A stretch of 64,000 nucleotides of DNA from Marinomonas sp. TW1 (GCF_001625355.1 NZ_JSEE01000015.1:1-64000), one strand, 5' to 3'; shown: positions 1 through 8,050, counted from the first letter of the stretch. Numbers and translations: made by a program. The notes: generated from the sequence alone by a model not told the origin.

Positions 1-186
1 GTAGCTGAGAACTTTTTCGGCATCCTAAAAACAGAAATGTACCATAACAAAAAGTTTAACAATGCTGATGAGCTGATTGAAGCAATCAAGGAATACATCG
101 AGTATTACAACAACGATCGAATTAAGCTGAAACTAAAAGGCCTGAGTCCGATAGCGTATCGGAATCAGGCCTTGAAAGCCGCTTAG
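1..186 (+). mobile_element. IS3-family transposase (OrfB), C-terminal end only
   Basis: The first 61 codons are open from the window edge to a TAG at 184-186. They read VAENFFGILKTEMY near the start and YYNNDRIKLKLKGLSPIAY near the end. This is the C-terminal end of the rve/DDE integrase domain of IS3-family transposases, IS150-like subgroup. The Glu in AENFF is the third residue of the DDE triad. The rest of the element lies to the left of the window, so neither its identity nor its intactness can be judged. The stop codon is followed within 7 bases by the right terminal inverted repeat. Confidence 0.9.
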
Positions 187-192
187 AACAGA

Positions 193-216
193 GTCCAACT
201 TTATGGGGTCAGTTCA
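193..216. repeat. Right terminal inverted repeat of the IS3-family element
   Basis: Read outward-in, this stretch starts TGAACTGACCCCATAAAG, the usual form of IS3-family ends, and it terminates in the conserved CA at 215-216. It begins 6 bases after the transposase stop codon. The left end and the target duplication are outside the window, so the boundary at 216 rests on the conserved terminal dinucleotide and on where the interrupted gene resumes. Confidence 0.75.
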
Positions 217-703
217 GATTGCCGCTTTGACTCAGACTCAATTCTTAGTCATTGAACGGGATGGTAGTTTTTTGCTAGGTGGCCCGAAAAAAGCCAACCC
301 AAAGGCTCAAAAGCAGGTATATCGTATCGATTTAAGTTCAGCAACCCCGTTATCCAGCGTGGCTTTGTCAAATTCGGTTACGCGAGATGAGAGCCATGGT
401 CTGTTGATCGATGGCTTGACCTTAGAGCAATATGCACAGCAACGAGGTTGGGCGGCGCTAGCGGCAAAAGGCATCAAGCCTGTGAGTAAAATGCTGGTAG
501 TAGATATGGTGAAAGAAGTGGCGTATCCACATGATAAAATGGAAGGCTTATGGGTCATTGATCATCATCATTTAGGTGTGCTTAATGACGATGATTTTGC
601 CACCTGGTCAACGAAAGGTAAGCTCGAACAAAAATACTTGAATGGCAAAACGGTTGATTCGAATCAACTGTATATTATCAACGCTGAGTTACTGCCTGAG
701 TAA
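203..703 (+). pseudogene. Phytase-like (esterase-like) protein, 5' end removed by the IS element
   Basis: From about base 217 to the TAA at 701-703 the frame encodes the C-terminal part of a phytase-like beta-propeller protein. Motifs such as TQFLVIERDG, QVYRIDLSSAT and EGLWVIDHHHLGVLNDDDF resemble the esterase-like phytase family (Pfam Phytase-like), which is normally a secreted protein of about 350-450 residues. Only about 160 residues remain, with no signal peptide. The only in-frame ATG near the start, at 203, lies inside the IS terminal repeat, so any product would be a chimera whose first residues come from the IS. I treat it as a broken gene. It is followed by a good terminator. Confidence 0.7.
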
Positions 704-729
704 AACAGGTTTAAATCAGGCTATCAGTT

Positions 730-757
730 AAAAGAGCGCGTTTGCGCTCTTTTTTTA
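730..757 (+). terminator. Rho-independent terminator after the phytase-like remnant
   Basis: The stem AGAGCGC / GCGCTCT has a 4-base loop (GTTT) and is followed by a run of seven or more T. It lies about 27 bases after the stop codon of the truncated gene. Confidence 0.85.
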
Positions 758-912
758 TGCCCTGTGCCATGGCTTAAGAATCGTTGTCTAGTGCTTAGAT
801 GCGTACTGTTTTGATCCTAATCATAAGTATAAGCACTTAATGTTAACAATGAGAGAGAAGCTGTAGAGGATTGTTTTATATTGTTTAGATTATGTACTCT
901 GGTCTTTTTTCG

Positions 913-930
913 ATGTTATGGTTATAACAT
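913..930. promoter_or_regulatory. Palindrome upstream of the hybrid kinase gene
   Basis: ATGTTAT and ATAACAT form perfect 7-base arms around GGTT, 57 bases before the proposed start of the hybrid kinase. It could be an operator, but I cannot match it to a named regulator. The rest of the 758-987 gap is AT-rich, and I see no convincing promoter hexamers in it. Confidence 0.3.
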
Positions 931-987
931 TAACTCAAACTGCTTCAAGAACAGCATTTACCCTCAAAATATTTGAGAAAGGCCTTA

Positions 988-2793
988 ATGAATTCACGCT
1001 ACACCCTTGGTGATAAACAAGTTAGTGAGATTAGTCTAAAGGATTTAGCGCGACGCTCCCGATATGGTGGTTTATTTTATTTGTTGGCATTTTGGGCCGC
1101 GGTCTTTAGTTCCTCAACAGCTCGTGAGCATTTGGTCGTAATAAGCGTTTTTTCAATCTGTTTTGTGCTGTTGCAGTGCACTCGTTTTTATCTTTATCAC
1201 AAAGTATTTTCCAGTGAGGCACTGCCTGTTTCGCAATACTTTACACGTTATTCATTCGTTTATAATGCTTCTGCGATTGTTTGGACCAGTGGTTCCGCTT
1301 GGTTGTTTTACGTTAACCCATTGATTGATATATCGATCACTGTGAATGTGATGTCAGCAGCTGGTATCAGTATTGGTGGTGTGACCATATTGGCCATATC
1401 TCATAAGATGCTGCGTAATTACTGCTTACTGATATGCTTGCCTTTTGCGTTTGCGGCGGCGGCATTTTTGCAAGGGCCTGGTAATTGGATTGTCATGGGG
1501 ATAATTACTGGTTACGGTTTCTTTATTTACCTGACAGGGAAACAGCTTAATGTCACTTACTGGCAAGCCTTGAACGATAATTTAAAGTTATCGGAACAGG
1601 CCGAAGAGTTGGCGGCTGCGAAAGAAGCCGCAGAAGTAGCCGGCCAAGCCAAAGCTGATTTCTTAGCCGCTATGACTCATGAAATACGTACTCCTTTGAA
1701 CGGCGTATTAGGGATGGCGCAACTGCTTTCTATGGGAGATTTGAGTGACCAGCAACGTCAGCAAGTGACTGTTATAAACAATGCTGGAAGCACCTTAATG
1801 CATATCATCAACAATATTTTGGACTATTCCAAAATCCACGCTCAACAGCTGACCTTGGAAAAAACACCTTTTAGTCCACAGGATGTGGTGAATGACGTGG
1901 TTCAACTGCTTTCGACACAGTCTGAAAAGAAAGGAATTAAGCTGTATTGCGATGTGCATAATGTTCCTGAATCTGTTTTAGGAGACCCTCATCGTCTTCA
2001 CCAAATTCTTTATAATTTGGTCGGTAATGCCTTTAAATTTACCCATGAAGGAGAGGTGGCCATTCAAGTGTCTGGCGACAAATCAAGTGAGGACGCTAAT
2101 GAGTACATGGTGTCTTTTGCGGTTAAAGACACTGGTATTGGTATTGCTCCAGAGGATCAACAACAAATTTTTGAACAGTTTTATCAGGTGAATCAATTTA
2201 ATCCAGACATCCGAGGAACGGGCCTCGGTTTGAGTATCACTCAGCGCATAGTGGCACTATTGGGTGGCAAAATATCTTTGCAGAGTGAGCTTGGCGTTGG
2301 CACTGTGTTTACGGTTACTTTGCCTTTCGAAAAAGTAGAAAAAACCTCTATCGAGGAAGTGGAAGTTGCTCCTCAAAGCTCGGCAAGCGTAGCGGATCTT
2401 ACTCAATCATTACGTGTTTTATTGGTTGAAGACAATAAAGTGAATCAAATTGTCTGTGAGCAATTTTTACTAAAGTTAGGATGTCGTGTTGATGTGGCGG
2501 AAAATGGTTTGATTGCCAAAGAGCGGTTTCAGCAAACGCAGGTTTATGATGTGATTTTCATGGATTGCAATATGCCCGAAATGGACGGTTTTTCGGCCAC
2601 CCGAGCAATACGTCAGATTGAAATGGATCAGCAGTTATCAGAAACGCCGATCGTCGCCTTGACGGCGCACATTGAAGAAGACATAAAACGTAAATGTTTT
2701 CAGTCAGGAATGAACGCTTTTTTAAGTAAGCCGTTTTTATTCGAAGACCTTGAGCAGGTGATTAATAGTGTGCGGGTGGAACGAACAGATTGA
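988..2793 (+). CDS. Membrane hybrid sensor histidine kinase / response regulator
   Basis: The product is a 601-residue hybrid two-component kinase. The first ~190 residues hold five or six hydrophobic segments with no large periplasmic loop, so it probably senses something in the membrane. A short coiled linker follows (about 195-220), then a HisKA dimerisation domain with the H-box AAMTHEIRTPLNG (phospho-acceptor His231), a HATPase_c domain with GTGLGLSI, and a C-terminal receiver domain (FMDCNMPEMDG, Asp526, and a KPF lysine). There is no Hpt domain, so phosphate must pass to a separate Hpt or regulator; none is adjacent. The ATG at 988 is preferred because AGAAAGG sits just upstream; a TTG at 973 is also in frame. 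It stands alone, between a terminator and a convergent cyclase gene. The signal is unknown. Confidence 0.9.
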   Translation: MNSRYTLGDKQVSEISLKDLARRSRYGGLFYLLAFWAAVFSSSTAREHLVVISVFSICFVLLQCTRFYLYHKVFSSEALPVSQYFTRYSFVYNASAIVWTSGSAWLFYVNPLIDISITVNVMSAAGISIGGVTILAISHKMLRNYCLLICLPFAFAAAAFLQGPGNWIVMGIITGYGFFIYLTGKQLNVTYWQALNDNLKLSEQAEELAAAKEAAEVAGQAKADFLAAMTHEIRTPLNGVLGMAQLLSMGDLSDQQRQQVTVINNAGSTLMHIINNILDYSKIHAQQLTLEKTPFSPQDVVNDVVQLLSTQSEKKGIKLYCDVHNVPESVLGDPHRLHQILYNLVGNAFKFTHEGEVAIQVSGDKSSEDANEYMVSFAVKDTGIGIAPEDQQQIFEQFYQVNQFNPDIRGTGLGLSITQRIVALLGGKISLQSELGVGTVFTVTLPFEKVEKTSIEEVEVAPQSSASVADLTQSLRVLLVEDNKVNQIVCEQFLLKLGCRVDVAENGLIAKERFQQTQVYDVIFMDCNMPEMDGFSATRAIRQIEMDQQLSETPIVALTAHIEEDIKRKCFQSGMNAFLSKPFLFEDLEQVINSVRVERTD

Positions 2794-2844
2794 TCCAATT
2801 TGAGGTATTTTAACTGCCTCTGTAATGTTCTCTTGAGGGACTGG

Positions 2845-3882
2845 TTAGGCTTCTAATTCAACACAGTTACGTCCCTTTTCTTTACCTCGATACAGTGCTT
2901 TATCCGCCCGTTTAACGATCTTTAAGGCATTGTCCCTTTCCCCATGAAGTGTTGCTATGCCTAACGTAATGGTTAACGGTAATTGATAATGACTAAAGCG
3001 ACCTATTGCGATTGTCTCTTTTAATTGTTCGGCGATTTTCTCTGCTTCGGATAAGTCGGTGTTAGGTAAGACGATGATGAATTCTTCGCCACCAAAACGG
3101 GCTAAATAATGATGTGCTTGAATGCCTTGATTGAGTCGATTTGCAATCTCAATAAGACAAGTGTCACCAACATCGTGTCCATATTGGTCATTGATTTTTT
3201 TGAAGTAATCAATGTCAATGAGCATTAGGCAAAATGGAGAATTCGTTACCTTTGCTTGCTTTAATTCCTTGGCGAAATGTAAGTTCAAACCTCGGCGATT
3301 GAGCAGTTCTGTGAGAGGGTCCTGTAAATTTTCAGTTTTGAGTTTCTTAGTTAATTCGTTGTATCGGTTGAGAAAAAATTGTCCAAAAACCGCGCTGAAC
3401 ATAATGGCGAGGATTAACCAAAACCCTCTTAGATAAGAGGTATTGTCGGCGTAATACTCTCCTGAAACATTGATAATGGAATGGCTGAAAATCGTCGCGA
3501 AAAGTACGGTGACAATTAAAAAAAGACTCGTTACAAGTGATTCAACTCGCCCCCCTATTAATGCGCCCATTACGGGATATAAAGGTAGGAATACCGCCAC
3601 TTGACTGTTAACGCCACCGGAAATTGCTAGCATGGGCAAGATGATAATCAGTGCCACAATCAGGGACAGTGAAATATGCCATTCGGGTCGTGTATTAGAC
3701 CGTACTAATAGATATAAACCGCTTGCGAGGAGAATATCAAAAATGCCAAGCCAAAAAAAATACGGGTGTAGCACTGCGATGATAGGGCGGGCGATTAGAG
3801 AAAATATCAAGGTGACCAAGGCCATTTCGATGATTCTCAAGGTAAGTTTGTGGTTAAACTGCGTTTGGCTTACGTCTGGCAT
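2845..3882 (-). CDS. Membrane-bound GGDEF diguanylate cyclase
   Basis: The 345-residue protein has five or six N-terminal transmembrane segments (about residues 15-170). A C-terminal GGDEF domain starts near DPLTELLNRRGLN and carries the active-site motif ARFGGEEFIIVLP, so it should make cyclic di-GMP from GTP. The residues where the RxxD inhibitory site would sit, five residues before GGEEF, read QAHH, so allosteric product inhibition is probably absent. No EAL domain is present. It is convergent with the hybrid kinase and not obviously in an operon. The transmembrane part resembles no named sensor domain that I recognise, so the stimulus is unknown. Confidence 0.92.
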   Translation of the reverse strand: MPDVSQTQFNHKLTLRIIEMALVTLIFSLIARPIIAVLHPYFFWLGIFDILLASGLYLLVRSNTRPEWHISLSLIVALIIILPMLAISGGVNSQVAVFLPLYPVMGALIGGRVESLVTSLFLIVTVLFATIFSHSIINVSGEYYADNTSYLRGFWLILAIMFSAVFGQFFLNRYNELTKKLKTENLQDPLTELLNRRGLNLHFAKELKQAKVTNSPFCLMLIDIDYFKKINDQYGHDVGDTCLIEIANRLNQGIQAHHYLARFGGEEFIIVLPNTDLSEAEKIAEQLKETIAIGRFSHYQLPLTITLGIATLHGERDNALKIVKRADKALYRGKEKGRNCVELEA

Positions 3883-4063
3883 AGGGGTCTTTAATTGTTA
3901 GTCGTTTCTATTTTTCCGCCATCATACCTGACTGAGCGGAAGTGTCTTTAGAAGTTTTGCTCGCACATTATCATTCGGTCATGGGATGACAGGTCTAATT
4001 AAAACAATAAGATGCATTATGTTGCATGAAATTAGGCTAAAAATCGAATTTTTACAGGCTTTA

Positions 4064-4093
4064 TTGAAACAAACTGAGTCTGGTTACTAGATT
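4064..4093 (+). promoter_or_regulatory. Possible sigma-70 promoter for the DUF2057 gene
   Basis: TTGAAA (4064-4069) and TAGATT (4088-4093) are separated by 18 bases and placed about 40 bases before the start codon. Most of the remaining 3883-4126 gap is AT-rich; it also holds the interrupted palindrome ATGCA-N6-TGCAT near 4012-4028. This is a pattern match only. Confidence 0.35.
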
Positions 4094-4132
4094 GTGGTAG
4101 CGTTGTGAAAAATTAAGCGCTAAGGAATGAAA

Positions 4133-4849
4133 ATGTGGAAGAATAAATGGTTAACTTACCTAAGTCTTACCTTGTCGACTTTTACGACGTTGTCGGCGTA
4201 CGGCGAAACCTTAGAAGTGCCAAGGTGGTTTGAAATCATGTATGTGGATCAACAAGAGGCCAAACAGTTTGGTAACGATTTTGATGTGTCGTTAACACCA
4301 GGACAACATCAAATTGTGCTGCGTTTTAATAAAATTTTACGTACTGGTGGTGATTCGGAAGTGTTTCAATCAGAGCCTATTGTAATGGATGTCGAGGTCA
4401 CTCAGGGGGCTTATTTACAGCTTAAAGCACCTTACATATCAACTTCTCGTCAGGCCGAAGAATATGCTGCGGCCCCAACATTTACATTGCATGATGAAGC
4501 CAGCGGTCGAGAGGTGAGTTTTCAAAAGAGAGTATTGAAAGAAAAATCGGGTTTGCAAAATTTGCGCGATTATCTGGTTGAAGTAAAGCAACTCAATGGT
4601 ACTAGCGATGAATCCAATGGGCCTAGTGCGGCTCCTGTTCGTATGGAAACAAATCCAGCCTTAGGCATGCTGAAATTTTGGTATAACAGATCCGATTCAG
4701 CAACGCGTAAAGCCATGCGTATTTGGATTGCGGATTCCCAATATCAGGCTGATGTGTCAAATATACAGTTGGAAATGATGTTGCTTTGGTACAAAAAAGC
4801 GGATGATGGTGCTAGGAAAGCGTTTCAGGTTTGGTTGGTGAACGAATAG
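4133..4849 (+). CDS. DUF2057 (YccT-like) periplasmic protein
   Basis: The 238-residue protein has a signal peptide (hydrophobic core LTYLSLTLSTFTTLSAYG, likely cleaved near residue 24). A DUF2057 domain follows, with PGQHQIVLRFNKIL and a beta-rich body, like E. coli YccT. The C-terminus carries two copies of a 21-residue motif, residues about 179-199 and 215-235. They align at W-Y, D, R-K-A and W (FWYNRSDSATRKAMRIW versus LWYKKADDGARKAFQVW). AAGGA ends directly against the ATG at 4127 but is 6 bases from the ATG at 4133, so the second start is preferred. The role of DUF2057 proteins is poorly known, and the gene is monocistronic here. Confidence 0.8.
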   Translation: MWKNKWLTYLSLTLSTFTTLSAYGETLEVPRWFEIMYVDQQEAKQFGNDFDVSLTPGQHQIVLRFNKILRTGGDSEVFQSEPIVMDVEVTQGAYLQLKAPYISTSRQAEEYAAAPTFTLHDEASGREVSFQKRVLKEKSGLQNLRDYLVEVKQLNGTSDESNGPSAAPVRMETNPALGMLKFWYNRSDSATRKAMRIWIADSQYQADVSNIQLEMMLLWYKKADDGARKAFQVWLVNE

Positions 4850-4863
4850 CAAAAGAAGCATTG

Positions 4864-4909
4864 AATAGTGCCAATACAAATGACGTTGTCATGTCGTATT
4901 GGCACTATT
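4864..4909. terminator. Long inverted repeat between convergent genes, probable bidirectional terminator
   Basis: Perfect 14-base arms AATAGTGCCAATAC and GTATTGGCACTATT enclose a second perfect hairpin, ATGAC-GTT-GTCAT. The repeat fills the gap between the DUF2057 gene and the leftward transporter gene. It lacks a strong T-run on either strand, so termination is inferred from position and stem stability. Confidence 0.5.
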
Positions 4910-4916
4910 GTATTAT

Positions 4917-5804
4917 CTAATTGACCTCGTTAACGAGATTGGCGCGAGTCGCAATTTTTTGATTAAACTTATCATTTACCCACAATGCCAATAGTATGAT
5001 GCCACCACCGATGGTCAGTCGTATAATATCGGCATCACGATTCCAGAACACCACATTGACCAAGATGCCAGCTGGAATCAATAGGTTGTTGGCGACAGCC
5101 AGTGTTCCTATGTTGACTAACGTTGCTCCTTTATTCCAAGCAAAATACCCAAGCCCAGAAGCGACAACACCGAGATAGGTCAAAATGGCCCATTGTAGAG
5201 TGGTGGTTGGCAGCTTTTCTGGATTGCCCATCGCCAAATAACAAGGAATCACAACGGCCAGTGCACCGATGAAAAACCAGCCGAAAACGGTTCTTTGAGG
5301 TAAATCAGGGCGTTGCTTTTCAATCACACGTTTGTAACCGACTTGTCCCGCGGCAAAGCAAAGGTTAGCGCCTTGTACAATCATCAAACCTTTGATGAAG
5401 CCATCGTCGATTCCTTGATAACGAATAGCAACCGCTCCCAATATCGCTAATAAAGCACTCACCGCAAACCCCACATTAAGTCGACGATCGAGAATGTCAT
5501 TTAACAGTGTGACATACAGAGGCGTCATAACCGTAAAGAGTAGAACTTCAGGCACAGACAAATAGAGGAACGATTGGTAGTAAAAACCGTACATGATGCC
5601 AAGTTGCAATGCCCCACATACCATAAGTAATAAGGCTATTTTGGCTTCAATCTGACGTAATTTCAAAAACGGCAAAAATACCAATGTGGCTAATGACACA
5701 CGCATTAACACCGAAAACCAAGCGTCGACTTGTCCGGCAAGATAAACGCCAATCAAGCTAAAAGAAAAGGCCCATAAGAGGGTTACGGCGAGAAGTATAG
5801 GCAT
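4917..5804 (-). CDS. EamA/DMT-family permease
   Basis: The 295-residue protein has about ten hydrophobic helices in two EamA repeats (residues ~1-135 and ~145-280), the layout of drug/metabolite-superfamily exporters in the inner membrane. It begins MPILLAVTLLWAFSFSLIG and contains the typical second-repeat motif TYLGVVASGLGYFAWNKG. Family members move amino acids, carboxylates, amines or purines; nothing here fixes the substrate. The gene is transcribed alone and divergently from ompW across a 336-base gap. Confidence 0.88.
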   Translation of the reverse strand: MPILLAVTLLWAFSFSLIGVYLAGQVDAWFSVLMRVSLATLVFLPFLKLRQIEAKIALLLMVCGALQLGIMYGFYYQSFLYLSVPEVLLFTVMTPLYVTLLNDILDRRLNVGFAVSALLAILGAVAIRYQGIDDGFIKGLMIVQGANLCFAAGQVGYKRVIEKQRPDLPQRTVFGWFFIGALAVVIPCYLAMGNPEKLPTTTLQWAILTYLGVVASGLGYFAWNKGATLVNIGTLAVANNLLIPAGILVNVVFWNRDADIIRLTIGGGIILLALWVNDKFNQKIATRANLVNEVN

Positions 5805-6045
5805 GACTGAGATTCCGTTAATGAATTTGTCGCTTAGTTTACTGGCTTCTACTTAGGAGGGAAAGCTGTTTACTTTTTCAATTATAAAAGTTTACTAATG
5901 TTTTTTTTGAACAATATCCATGCTGCCAATCAGTGTTTGTTTGGTTTATTGGAAATTACCTTACTGTGAATTCTTTGTGGTAACTGTGTTTTTTTTGACG
6001 TAAGGACTGATTGGTTACTATGGCGTCCCTTTGCTGGCTGGAACC

Positions 6046-6059
6046 TTGATCTAGATTAA
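6046..6059 (+). promoter_or_regulatory. FNR/Anr-like box upstream of ompW
   Basis: TTGATCTAGATTAA matches the FNR consensus TTGAT-N4-ATCAA with one mismatch. Its centre is about 40-42 bases before the start point expected from a -10-like TAGTTT at 6081-6086, which is the class II activator position. E. coli ompW is known to respond to FNR. The binding itself is inferred. Otherwise the 5805-6140 gap shows only AT-rich sequence. Confidence 0.5.
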
Positions 6060-6140
6060 TTTTTTCTTTTGTTGGACGAGTAGTTTAGTAGCTAACACTT
6101 TGTTCTACCAAACACTATGTTCAATAAAAAGGAGTTGATT

Positions 6141-6752
6141 ATGAAAGCGATCTATCCATTGGTTTTAGCCTCTGCTTTGTGTTCCTCGTTTGCTTTAGCA
6201 CATGATGCTGGCGACTGGTTTGTACGTGGCGGTCTGGCGACTGTGATGCCAAATGAAAGCAGTGACGACGTGGCGGGTAAGGGTGAACTGGAATTGAATA
6301 ATGATACCCAAGTGGGGGTGACGCTGACTTACATGTTGTCGGATACGTTCGGCTTGGAGGTGCTCGCCGCAACGCCATTTACTCATGATGTGTCGACCCG
6401 AGACCTTGGTAAAGTGGCAGAAGTCTCTCATTTGCCGCCTTCTTTCATGGCGCAATATTACTTTGGTGCAGCAAACAGTCAGGTTCGTCCATATGTTGGC
6501 GCTGGTTTGAACTACACCATCTTCTTTGATGAAGAAGGCAAAGGAGATTTAGCGGGGACGGATGTGAGCCTAGATAACTCTTTCGGCTTGGCGGCTCAAG
6601 TTGGTGTTGATGTGACGTTCGCTGAAAACTGGTTTGCTAATGCTTCACTCTGGTATATGGACATTAATACCGATGTGGAGACGACGGTTGGCACAATCGA
6701 TGCTGACATTGATCCGATCACTTTTATGGCCAGTGTTGGTTATACTTTCTAG
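6141..6752 (+). CDS. ompW: OmpW-family outer-membrane beta-barrel protein
   Basis: The 203-residue protein has a signal peptide ending ALA before HDAGDWFVRGG, the standard OmpW mature start. It contains OmpW signatures such as DTQVGVTLTYMLSDTFGLEVLAATPF and QVRPYVGAGLNYTIFF (partly hydrophobic barrel strands), and ends in VGYTF with the terminal Phe used for BAM recognition. OmpW forms an eight-stranded barrel with a hydrophobic channel for small nonpolar molecules. The start at 6141 is chosen because AAAAAGGAG lies just before it; an in-frame ATG at 6117 lies upstream of that site and would place it inside the coding region. The FNR-like box upstream suggests oxygen-linked control. Confidence 0.93.
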   Translation: MKAIYPLVLASALCSSFALAHDAGDWFVRGGLATVMPNESSDDVAGKGELELNNDTQVGVTLTYMLSDTFGLEVLAATPFTHDVSTRDLGKVAEVSHLPPSFMAQYYFGAANSQVRPYVGAGLNYTIFFDEEGKGDLAGTDVSLDNSFGLAAQVGVDVTFAENWFANASLWYMDINTDVETTVGTIDADIDPITFMASVGYTF

Positions 6753-6808
6753 CGCTTAAAGGCTAGTTTCAACTTAAATGTTTAGATTGATTCTGACATT
6801 TTTGACTA

Positions 6809-6847
6809 AAAAAGCTCTTAGTGATGCCGTTAAGAGCTTTTATTTTT
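6809..6847 (+). terminator. Rho-independent terminator of ompW
   Basis: Perfect 10-base arms AAAGCTCTTA and TAAGAGCTTT enclose a 10-base loop and are followed by TATTTTT. Confidence 0.85.
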
Positions 6848-6897
6848 GCTTTGGACTAATCCATAATGTGCGCCAGTTTATGGTGTGAGTGATCAGT

Positions 6898-7536
6898 ATG
6901 TTAGTGGAAACCTTGGTGTCGTTTGAGCAAAAAGTTAGGGCTTTTTTACTGATTCAGGAGAGCGCGGATGTTGCTCATGACCTTAACCACATTTGCCGAG
7001 TGGTAAAAGTCGCTAAGCAATTAGCCATTGAAGAGCGTGCAGAGTTTGATGTTGTGGTGCCAGCCGCTTGGTTGCACGATTGTGTGTCATTGCCTAAAAA
7101 TCACCCCCAGCGTGCTTTCGCTTCAAGTATGGCGGCGGATAAAGCCGTGGCTTTTTTGCGTTCAATTGACTATCCAGAACGCTATTTGGAAGCGATTCAT
7201 CACTGTATCTGTGCTCACAGTTTTAGTGCGCAAATCACCCCGAAGACCACCGAAGCTAAAATCGTTCAAGACGCAGACCGTTTAGATGCTCTGGGCGCGA
7301 TAGGAGTGGCTCGTTGTATGCAGGTCAGTGGTGCACTTAACCGCGCGTTGTATGATACCGATGACCCTTTTGGTGAGTCTCGGCCTCTAGACGATGAACA
7401 AAATTCCATTGATCATTTCTATGTGAAACTCTTCAATATTGCCGATTCACTAAATACGGCCGCAGCCCGTCGTGAAGGGAAACGACGTGAGAACTTTATG
7501 CGGCAATTTTTGATTCAGCTAAAAGAGGAAATTTAG
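6898..7536 (+). CDS. HD-domain metal-dependent phosphohydrolase (YedJ-like)
   Basis: The product is about 212 residues. The metal-binding HD-family signature is complete: HDLNHICRV (first His), AAWLHDCV (HD pair) and QDADRLDALGAIGVAR (last Asp). The layout resembles E. coli YedJ, a predicted small-molecule phosphohydrolase of unknown substrate. The start could be GTG at 6889 or ATG at 6898; ATG with TGAG upstream is chosen. Its 3' end overlaps the convergent marR gene by 4 bases. Confidence 0.82.
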   Translation: MLVETLVSFEQKVRAFLLIQESADVAHDLNHICRVVKVAKQLAIEERAEFDVVVPAAWLHDCVSLPKNHPQRAFASSMAADKAVAFLRSIDYPERYLEAIHHCICAHSFSAQITPKTTEAKIVQDADRLDALGAIGVARCMQVSGALNRALYDTDDPFGESRPLDDEQNSIDHFYVKLFNIADSLNTAAARREGKRRENFMRQFLIQLKEEI

Positions 7537-8015
7537 CCCTCTTTTTCGGCATTAAATTCATTAATATTATGAATCATTTTTTGACCTATGGTTAAAAACT
7601 GGTTCAACTCCTCATCCGTTAAACCCGTTTTTAAGGCATTTAACGCAGCATAATCTGCTTGCTGAAGTGTTTTGAAGACGGATTCACCTTGTTCTGTAAG
7701 AGTCAGTATTTGGCTGCGTTTATCTTTCGGGTTGGGGTGCTTTTCTACCAAATTTTGGTCAATAGGTTCTTTAAGTAACCGAGTAATCTGCCCTTTATCT
7801 TTGTAGGTAATCTCTGCAATTGAGTGAGCTGTGCATTCCGCTGTGTCATGGATTGTTTTCAGCATCAGGAAAGATAAGGGGGTTAGTGATAGTTGTTGAC
7901 GTTTCATGGTTTGTTTCATGGACCTTTGTAGGCCGCTTATGGTTTGCATAAACATCTGTTGTAACTGAGATTCGAGATAGGACATGAAGGTTAAGGCTCT
8001 CAAAATGGTTGACAT
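7533..8015 (-). CDS. MarR-family transcriptional regulator
   Basis: The product is about 160 residues with a winged-helix fold. It includes SLTPLSFLMLKTIHD, the recognition-helix region DKGQITRLLKEP, and the wing HPNPKDKRSQILTLTEQGE (conserved DxR). MarR proteins are dimers that usually repress a divergent gene until a ligand binds. Starts are possible at TTG 8021, ATG 8015 or ATG 7985; ATG 8015 has AAGAG 6 bases upstream. It is divergent from a DUF2798 gene, and the shared region holds two near-identical palindromes, one of them over this start codon, which suggests autoregulation. Confidence 0.88.
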   Translation of the reverse strand: MSTILRALTFMSYLESQLQQMFMQTISGLQRSMKQTMKRQQLSLTPLSFLMLKTIHDTAECTAHSIAEITYKDKGQITRLLKEPIDQNLVEKHPNPKDKRSQILTLTEQGESVFKTLQQADYAALNALKTGLTDEELNQFLTIGQKMIHNINEFNAEKEG

Positions 8016-8022
8016 AGTCAAC
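8008..8022. promoter_or_regulatory. Operator-like palindrome 1 of the marR/DUF2798 intergenic region
   Basis: GTTGACATAGTCAAC is a perfect palindrome (GTTGAC/GTCAAC around ATA). It lies over the marR start and 28 bases (centre to centre) from a near-copy. Its size and symmetry are typical of MarR-family sites. Confidence 0.6.
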
Positions 8023-8035
8023 TCTTTAGATAATA

Positions 8036-8050
8036 ATTGACATTATCAAC
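8036..8050. promoter_or_regulatory. Operator-like palindrome 2, overlapping the putative promoters
   Basis: ATTGACATTATCAAC matches palindrome 1 at 13 of 15 positions. Its TTGACA can serve as a -35 for the rightward gene (with TAGAGT 16 bases later). On the other strand GATAAT within it can be the -10 for marR (with TTGTTT 17 bases upstream). A repressor bound here would block both promoters. Confidence 0.55.
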
